64,000 nt of DNA, taken from positions 1 through 64,000 of the forward strand of contig JBHGXV010000009.1 in the NCBI GenBank assembly GCA_041920505.1, written 5' to 3'. Of the stretch, positions 59,778-64,000 are shown in pieces. The stretch is from JBHGXV01 sp041920505 (lineage in GTDB: Bacteria > Bacillota > Bacilli > Brevibacillales > Brevibacillaceae). A model generated the notes under the pieces. That model worked only from the letters and a program-made list of their open reading frames with translations, had not been told where the DNA came from and made no database searches. The stretch's first letter is position 1. Each line of letters opens with the position of its first letter. Made by a program: the position numbers and the translations under genes.

Positions 59778-61184
59778 CTAGCCAAGCGGCCGGGGCGATG
59801 GGTCGTTCGCGTTTCGTGCCGATGCGGCGCGTCTGCCCAGCACAAGCGTAAGCAGGCTCCACAAGCCGCCCAGGTAGAGCGGGTCGATTCCCGTCGGTTT
59901 GAGTCCGAGCCACGCCCAGCCAAGCGCGACGAGCGGACCGCCCCAGACCGACCACTCGGCCCAGCGGCGCTCGATCGGCCCGATCCGAAGCAAAAAGAAC
60001 AGAACCGGGAAAAACAAGGTAACGCCGCGCAGCGTCATCGACAAAAACGCCCACTCCAGTATCAGCGAATTGGCGTTGGAGCAGACGATAGCGTACGCGA
60101 GCAGCATGACCGCGACGATCAACAGACGCGACAGGCGAAGCGATGCTTCGTCCCCGGCAAAACGGCGGGTGACGCGCTGGATGACGTCCTGGTTGAGCAC
60201 GGTGCCAATGGACAGCGCCAGCGCCGCTCCGGTCATCACCACCGACAACAGGATGACGGCAAGCGCCCCGCCGGTAAGCCACGGCGGCGCGTACAGGAAA
60301 AAGAACTGCGAGATCGCCTCGCGCGCCTCGATGTGCGGATGGGTATCGCGCATAAACATCCCGATCCACGCTGCCATCACGCCGATGGCGATGATCACGC
60401 TCCCGGCGGCAAACGCACCGATACGCGCCGAGCGGGTCGTGCGTCCGGCGAAGATCGGCTGCAGGTATGCCTGGGTGGAAAAAATCCCGATCACCATCGC
60501 CCCTCCCTGCGCCCAACTGGAAGCCGCGCCACCGCCAAACAGCGACAGGCGCCCCTCACTCTCCCAGCGCAGGTACTCGGCGGCCGGCAGCCGAAGCGTC
60601 AGCCAGACGCCGGCCCCGAACAGCAACAGGGCTAAAAGCGCTGTCTTCAAGGTGCCGACCATGCTCGCCCCGAAAAACCCGCCGAGCAGGATGTAGGCGA
60701 GAATCAACACGGCCGGGACCAACGCCAGCCAGCGGATTTCGCCGTGCCAGAAGACGGACAAGAGCGGCAGTGCCGCGATCACCTGGGCGATCACCTGGAT
60801 AAACATCCCGGCGCAAAGAAACAGGCTGGCTCCGAACCGCGCGCGTTGGCCGTACTCGCTTCCGACCAGTGCCGGCAGGGTCTCCACCCGCAACTGGCGG
60901 AACCTTCCGGCAAACACGCCCAGCAGCATGATCGAAAGGCCTCCGCCCAGCGTAAACCAGAGCGCCGACAACCCGTGGCGAAACGCCAGTTCTGACGTCC
61001 CGACGATCGACGTCCCGCCGACGAATCCGCCGACCAATGCGCCCGCCACCATCTCCCAGCCCAGCCTGCCGCCGGCGTTCACGAAGTCGCTGCTCTGGCG
61101 AACATTCCGCTTGGCGGCCAGCCCGACGATCACCGTGGCGGCCAGCACCGCCAGAAATCCGAGAATCACTCCACCACTCGCCAC
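59778..61184 (-). CDS. Sodium:solute symporter family protein
   Basis: The 468-residue protein has 12-13 hydrophobic helices with SSS features: GWEMVAGALVGGFVGGTSIVGTSELAF and RHGLSALWFTLGGGLSIML near the N-terminus, and VILLSVVMTGAALALSIGTVLNQDV with the Na+-site residues. The solute is unknown. The start is GTG at 61184, after GGGAGGAGAG, shorter than the longest frame. It converges with ktrB, where a long hairpin (59766-59807) overlaps its end, and is divergent from the MarR operon. Confidence 0.9.
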   Translation of the reverse strand: MASGGVILGFLAVLAATVIVGLAAKRNVRQSSDFVNAGGRLGWEMVAGALVGGFVGGTSIVGTSELAFRHGLSALWFTLGGGLSIMLLGVFAGRFRQLRVETLPALVGSEYGQRARFGASLFLCAGMFIQVIAQVIAALPLLSVFWHGEIRWLALVPAVLILAYILLGGFFGASMVGTLKTALLALLLFGAGVWLTLRLPAAEYLRWESEGRLSLFGGGAASSWAQGGAMVIGIFSTQAYLQPIFAGRTTRSARIGAFAAGSVIIAIGVMAAWIGMFMRDTHPHIEAREAISQFFFLYAPPWLTGGALAVILLSVVMTGAALALSIGTVLNQDVIQRVTRRFAGDEASLRLSRLLIVAVMLLAYAIVCSNANSLILEWAFLSMTLRGVTLFFPVLFFLLRIGPIERRWAEWSVWGGPLVALGWAWLGLKPTGIDPLYLGGLWSLLTLVLGRRAASARNANDPSPRPLG

Positions 61185-61315
61185 GTTTCTCTCCTCCCGT
61201 ACCTTTTCAATGGTATCAGTATACCGCTGGCGGCACCGCTGCGGAAGAGCCATTCCAGCCAGGTTCGCTGGAAGCGGGCTGATCCAATTGTTTTAGGAAG
61301 ATAATATTTTCTGTA

Positions 61316-61375
61316 CGAAATAATCAGGCGTGTGGTATAGTGATTTTTGTCATCATTTACTGACTCATTATTTCG
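61316..61375. promoter_or_regulatory. Inverted repeat in symporter-marR intergenic region
   Basis: CGAAATAAT (61316-61324) and ATTATTTCG (61367-61375) are exact inverted copies 42 bp apart in the gap upstream of marR. They may be paired MarR half-sites. TATAGT at 61336-61341 between them could be a -10 for marR, with no strong -35. The rest of the 231-bp gap shows nothing else. Confidence 0.45.
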
Positions 61376-61415
61376 CATGCAAAATAGGTGCGGAAAATGA
61401 TGAAGGAGGTGCTGC

Positions 61416-61853
61416 ATGAGCAAACAACTGACGCTGCAATGGTTGCTGAAGCGGATCACCAAACAGTTGGAAGCGATGATCGCCAGAGAATTGCTTGCCT
61501 TTGGCATTACCCCGCCGCAAATTCTCGTCATGCGCCAGATCGTCGATTCTCCCAAGACGATCGGCGAGATTGTCAAGGCAATCGATCTGTCTTACAGCAC
61601 CGTCTCTGGGATCATCGACCGGCTGGAGAAGAACGGGATCGTCCGGCGCACCCGCGACACCAACGACCGCCGGGTGGTCTGGATATCGCTCACGGAGAAA
61701 CGGCTGGAGATCAAAAACCGGATCTCGGTCTTGCAGGACGACTATCTGGACCAGCTTGTGTCCGAGATTGATCCAGCCAAGCTGGATCTGGTGCTGGACG
61801 TGTTGTCCGGCGTCTACGAGAAACTGTTGGAGAGGAATGAGGAGAAACCATGA
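61416..61853 (+). CDS. MarR-family transcriptional regulator
   Basis: The 145-residue protein has the MarR winged-helix: GITPPQILVMRQIVDS, TIGEIVKAIDLSYSTVSGIIDRLEKNGIVRRTRDTND with the Arg-Asp-x-x-Asp-Arg-Arg wing (NDRRVVWISLTEK). ATG at 61416 follows AAGGAGG. It overlaps the next gene by 4 bp (ATGA), so it is the first gene of the efflux operon and probably represses it. Confidence 0.93.
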   Translation: MSKQLTLQWLLKRITKQLEAMIARELLAFGITPPQILVMRQIVDSPKTIGEIVKAIDLSYSTVSGIIDRLEKNGIVRRTRDTNDRRVVWISLTEKRLEIKNRISVLQDDYLDQLVSEIDPAKLDLVLDVLSGVYEKLLERNEEKP

Positions 61854-62506
61854 AGCGAAAAACCGTACTGGTGTTGATTCTGGCCGTCATGCTTTTGTCC
61901 GGCGGCGGAATCGGCGGCTATTACTGGTATCAGGGCACCCACTACGTGCACACCGAAGACGCCCGGCTGGCCGGTGACATTTACCGCGTGATGCCGCAGA
62001 TCGCCGGCAAGCTGGTGGCGCTCAACGTCAAGGAAGGCGATTACGTCGTCGCCGACCAGCCGATCGGCCAGCAGGACAGCGCGAATCTGCCCAACAACTT
62101 GCTCGGCAACGCCATCCTTCGCTCCCCGATCGAAGGCACCGTCATCAAGACGCTGGCCAAGGTGGGGGAAGTGGTCTCCCCCGGCCAGACCGTGGCGATG
62201 ATCGTCGACAAGAGCAAGCTGTACGTGACGGCCAACATTGAAGAGACATACATCAAAAAACTGCATGTTGGCGAGCCGGTCGACTTTACCATCGACTCAT
62301 ATCCGGGCGTCACCTTCACCGGCAAGGTGATCGAACTGGGGGAAGCGACGGCGTCCACCTTTTCCCTGTTGCCTGCCATCAACACGAGCGGCAACTTCAC
62401 TAAGGTGACCCAGCGGATTCCGGTCAAAATCAGCATTGACTCCTCTCAGGGGCTTGATCTTGAGCCGGGGATGAGCGCCGTCGTCAACATTCATATCAAC
62501 GGATAA
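61850..62506 (+). CDS. EmrA-like membrane fusion protein (short, single hairpin-less)
   Basis: The 218-residue HlyD-family adaptor has one N-terminal transmembrane helix (about 5-25), then a biotinyl-lipoyl domain split by a short linker: TEDARLAGDIYRVMPQIAGKLVALNVKEGDYV and LRSPIEGTVIKTLAKVGEVV, followed by a beta-barrel (KLYVTANIEETYIKKL). There is no long coiled-coil hairpin, so it cannot span a wide periplasm, as expected in a Gram-positive. It is coupled to marR. Confidence 0.9.
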   Translation: MKRKTVLVLILAVMLLSGGGIGGYYWYQGTHYVHTEDARLAGDIYRVMPQIAGKLVALNVKEGDYVVADQPIGQQDSANLPNNLLGNAILRSPIEGTVIKTLAKVGEVVSPGQTVAMIVDKSKLYVTANIEETYIKKLHVGEPVDFTIDSYPGVTFTGKVIELGEATASTFSLLPAINTSGNFTKVTQRIPVKISIDSSQGLDLEPGMSAVVNIHING

Positions 62507-62527
62507 GGACAGGAGGAGAGAGAAAAC

Positions 62528-63745
62528 ATGCAGCGAACATCATCGCTTTTTGCCGTGATGATCATTACCGGCGGCCTGCTCGTCTCGGCGTGCGGTTCTC
62601 AACCGGCCGCGTCCGGCTCGACCGCACCGCTGCCGGTGAAAACCTTTGTGGCCGGTCAGCCGCTCTCGCGCGAGACGGTGAGCGGCCGGATTTCTCCCAG
62701 TGAAGAAGTGCAGGTCGTCTCCAAGGTTGCCGGCAAGGTGGCCGCCGTCCGCGTCGAAGAAGGCGCACGGGTGCACAAGGGCGACCTGTTGGTGGAGTTG
62801 GACAGCGCGGACTACGCGTATCAGGTGGGCCAGGCGCAGGCGGCGCTGCGCGCTTCCGAGGCCAAGTACGCCGACGTGAAGTCGGGAGCGCGGCAACAGG
62901 AAATCGAGATCAACGAAAACGCCGTCGCCCAGGCAAAAAGCACGCTTGATCTGGCACAAAAAAACTACGAACGGATGAAGCAATTGTACGAAAACGGCGC
63001 GATCCCGCAAAACGCGCTGGAGAAAGCGCAATCCGACCTGGACCTCGCCCGCGAAGCGCTGAATCAGGCCCAGGCCAAACTCAGCCTGACCAAGGCGGGC
63101 GCGACCGGCAACACCTTAAATGCGCTCGCGGCCGACATTGAACGGCAGCGCGCCGTACTTGCCCAGGCGCAAAACACCATCTCCGGCACCCGCGTCACCA
63201 GCCCGATCGACGGCATCGTCGTCCAGCGAAACATCGATCCCGGAGAGATGGCTTCTCCCGGCGTGCCGCTGATGACCGTCGTGTCGATGGACACGGTGAA
63301 ACTGGAAGCCAGCGTGCCGGAAGCGCTCGTCACCCAACTGCATGAGGGCATGGACGTCCAGGTGCAGGTGACAGCCCTGCCGGAGCGCATCTTCCCGGCC
63401 AAGATCGCCTTTGTCAGCCCGGTGGCGGACAAAAACACCAACACGTTTCCGGTCAAAGTGAAGATTCCCAACAAGGACGGCAAACTGCGCGCCGGGATGA
63501 TAGCGCAACTGCTGATCGGCCCCGAGACCCAAACCATCGACATCCCCGTCTCCGCGCTGCTGCGCGAAGGCAACCAGACCTTCGTGGTAAAAGCGGTGAA
63601 CGGCAAGGCGGTCAAGAGCGCGGTCACGGTGACGCCAAAGAACAGCAACTGGGTCACGGTGCAGCAAGGGGTTGCGGCGAACGACCACTTGATCCTCAAT
63701 CCGTCGAATGACCTGGTTGACGGGACGGCTGTGACCGAACAGTAA
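62528..63745 (+). CDS. RND-type membrane fusion lipoprotein
   Basis: The 405-residue adaptor starts with a lipoprotein signal (lipobox Val-Ser-Ala-Cys at about residues 19-22). It has a split lipoyl domain (VSKVAGKVAAVRVEEGARV and VTSPIDGIVVQRNIDPGEMA), a long alpha-helical hairpin (about 95-200), a beta-barrel and a membrane-proximal domain with IPVSALLREGNQTFVVKA. This is the AcrA/MacA layout, unlike the preceding short EmrA-like protein. It follows that gene by 21 bp. Confidence 0.92.
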   Translation: MQRTSSLFAVMIITGGLLVSACGSQPAASGSTAPLPVKTFVAGQPLSRETVSGRISPSEEVQVVSKVAGKVAAVRVEEGARVHKGDLLVELDSADYAYQVGQAQAALRASEAKYADVKSGARQQEIEINENAVAQAKSTLDLAQKNYERMKQLYENGAIPQNALEKAQSDLDLAREALNQAQAKLSLTKAGATGNTLNALAADIERQRAVLAQAQNTISGTRVTSPIDGIVVQRNIDPGEMASPGVPLMTVVSMDTVKLEASVPEALVTQLHEGMDVQVQVTALPERIFPAKIAFVSPVADKNTNTFPVKVKIPNKDGKLRAGMIAQLLIGPETQTIDIPVSALLREGNQTFVVKAVNGKAVKSAVTVTPKNSNWVTVQQGVAANDHLILNPSNDLVDGTAVTEQ

Positions 63746-63758
63746 GGGAGGGATCGCG

Positions 63759-64000
63759 ATGAGCACCAACACTCCCGCCAACTCCGCCAGCGAACGCTGG
63801 CTTGCCCTGATCGCCGTCATCCTCGGCGCGTTCGTGGCGATTCTGAACAACAGCCTGATCAACGTCGCCATCCCGAAGCTGATGGCGACGTTCGGCTCCA
63901 CCACAGACGAGATCCAATGGGTGTTGACTGGATTCATGCTGTCCTCCGGGATCGTCGTTCCGCTGAGCGGCTACCTGGGGGAGCGCATCGGCTACAAAAA
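63759..64000 (+). CDS. EmrB/QacA-type MFS efflux transporter (partial, runs off right edge)
   Basis: The first 80 codons are in the window. They encode WLALIAVILGAFVAILNNSL, INVAIPKLMATFGSTTDEIQ, WVLTGFMLSSGIVVPLSGYL and GERIGYK, matching the first helices and motif A region of DHA2-type MFS transporters. ATG at 63759 follows AGGGAGGG. It follows the two adaptors in the marR operon, so it is the expected inner-membrane pump. The gene is cut by the window end, so full length is unknown. Confidence 0.93.
   Translation, partial: MSTNTPANSASERWLALIAVILGAFVAILNNSLINVAIPKLMATFGSTTDEIQWVLTGFMLSSGIVVPLSGYLGERIGYK

Noticed and set aside
1..64000. tRNA and rRNA genes, transposons, toxin-antitoxin or other defence genes besides CRISPR-Cas
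   Set aside because: I looked for them while reading both strands and found none that I could support.

Overview
The window looks like a chromosomal piece of an endospore-forming, high-GC Bacillota, most likely in the Bacillales and possibly thermophilic. The evidence is the backbone: pheS-pheT behind a phenylalanine T-box, zapA, mutS2, a DUF350 gene, lcfA, a FadR-type TetR regulator with an enoyl-CoA hydratase, etfB and etfA, and sspI (a small acid-soluble spore protein) beside a SpoU methyltransferase. This resembles the Bacillus pheS-to-etfA segment. I cannot name the species from sequence alone.

Layout. 1-3868: the leader end of a type I-B-like CRISPR array (12 identical 30-bp repeats in view, continuing off the left edge), its leader, cas2, cas1, cas4 and only the 3' half of cas3. 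No cas5/6/7/8 is present between this remnant and the etfA terminator. 3914-14627: fatty-acid and energy metabolism (etfA, etfB, enoyl-CoA hydratase, fadR, a compact cbb3-type oxidase operon, lcfA, a thiolase) plus an LCP-family wall ligase. 14917-32813: a cell-surface polysaccharide region (CsaB-type pyruvyl transferase, methyltransferase, HAD phosphatase, MurJ-type flippase, O-antigen-ligase-like protein, three GT4 glycosyltransferases, DUF4330-type proteins, a sugar-nucleotide epimerase and dehydrogenase). It is interrupted by riboswitch-controlled thiC, by a low-GC acetyltransferase island and by a D-aminopeptidase. 32908-41587: ferredoxin, DUF350, mutS2, a YvlD-like membrane protein, a beta-lactamase-like hydrolase, larB-larE, another GT4 gene and a lipoprotein. 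41776-48710: zapA, pheT, pheS with T-box, a DUF2225 protein, an rRNA methyltransferase, ktrA, sspI. 48723-64000: mostly transport and regulation (MFS/HxlR pair, M42 peptidase, two DedA proteins, TrmB/AEC pair, radical SAM, moaB, ktrB, a sodium:solute symporter, and a MarR-controlled efflux operon with two different adaptor proteins that runs off the right edge).

The fatty-acid genes fit one regulon: an exact match to the Bacillus FadR operator lies before fadR, and an 18-bp palindrome lies before the enoyl-CoA hydratase-etfB-etfA transcript. The surface genes fit assembly of a pyruvylated secondary cell-wall polymer, the usual anchor of SLH-domain S-layer proteins, with its own flippase and ligase. 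KtrA and KtrB form one potassium uptake system encoded about 10 kb apart.

The most unusual points are the CRISPR locus that has lost its interference genes but keeps its adaptation genes and an intact array, cas2 apparently starting at ATT, the MurJ/ligase/DUF4330 surface cluster, a nucleotide-sugar dehydrogenase with a changed active-site motif, larBE without larA/larC, and the double-adaptor efflux operon. All function calls rest on reading sequence and motifs; no database search was run.
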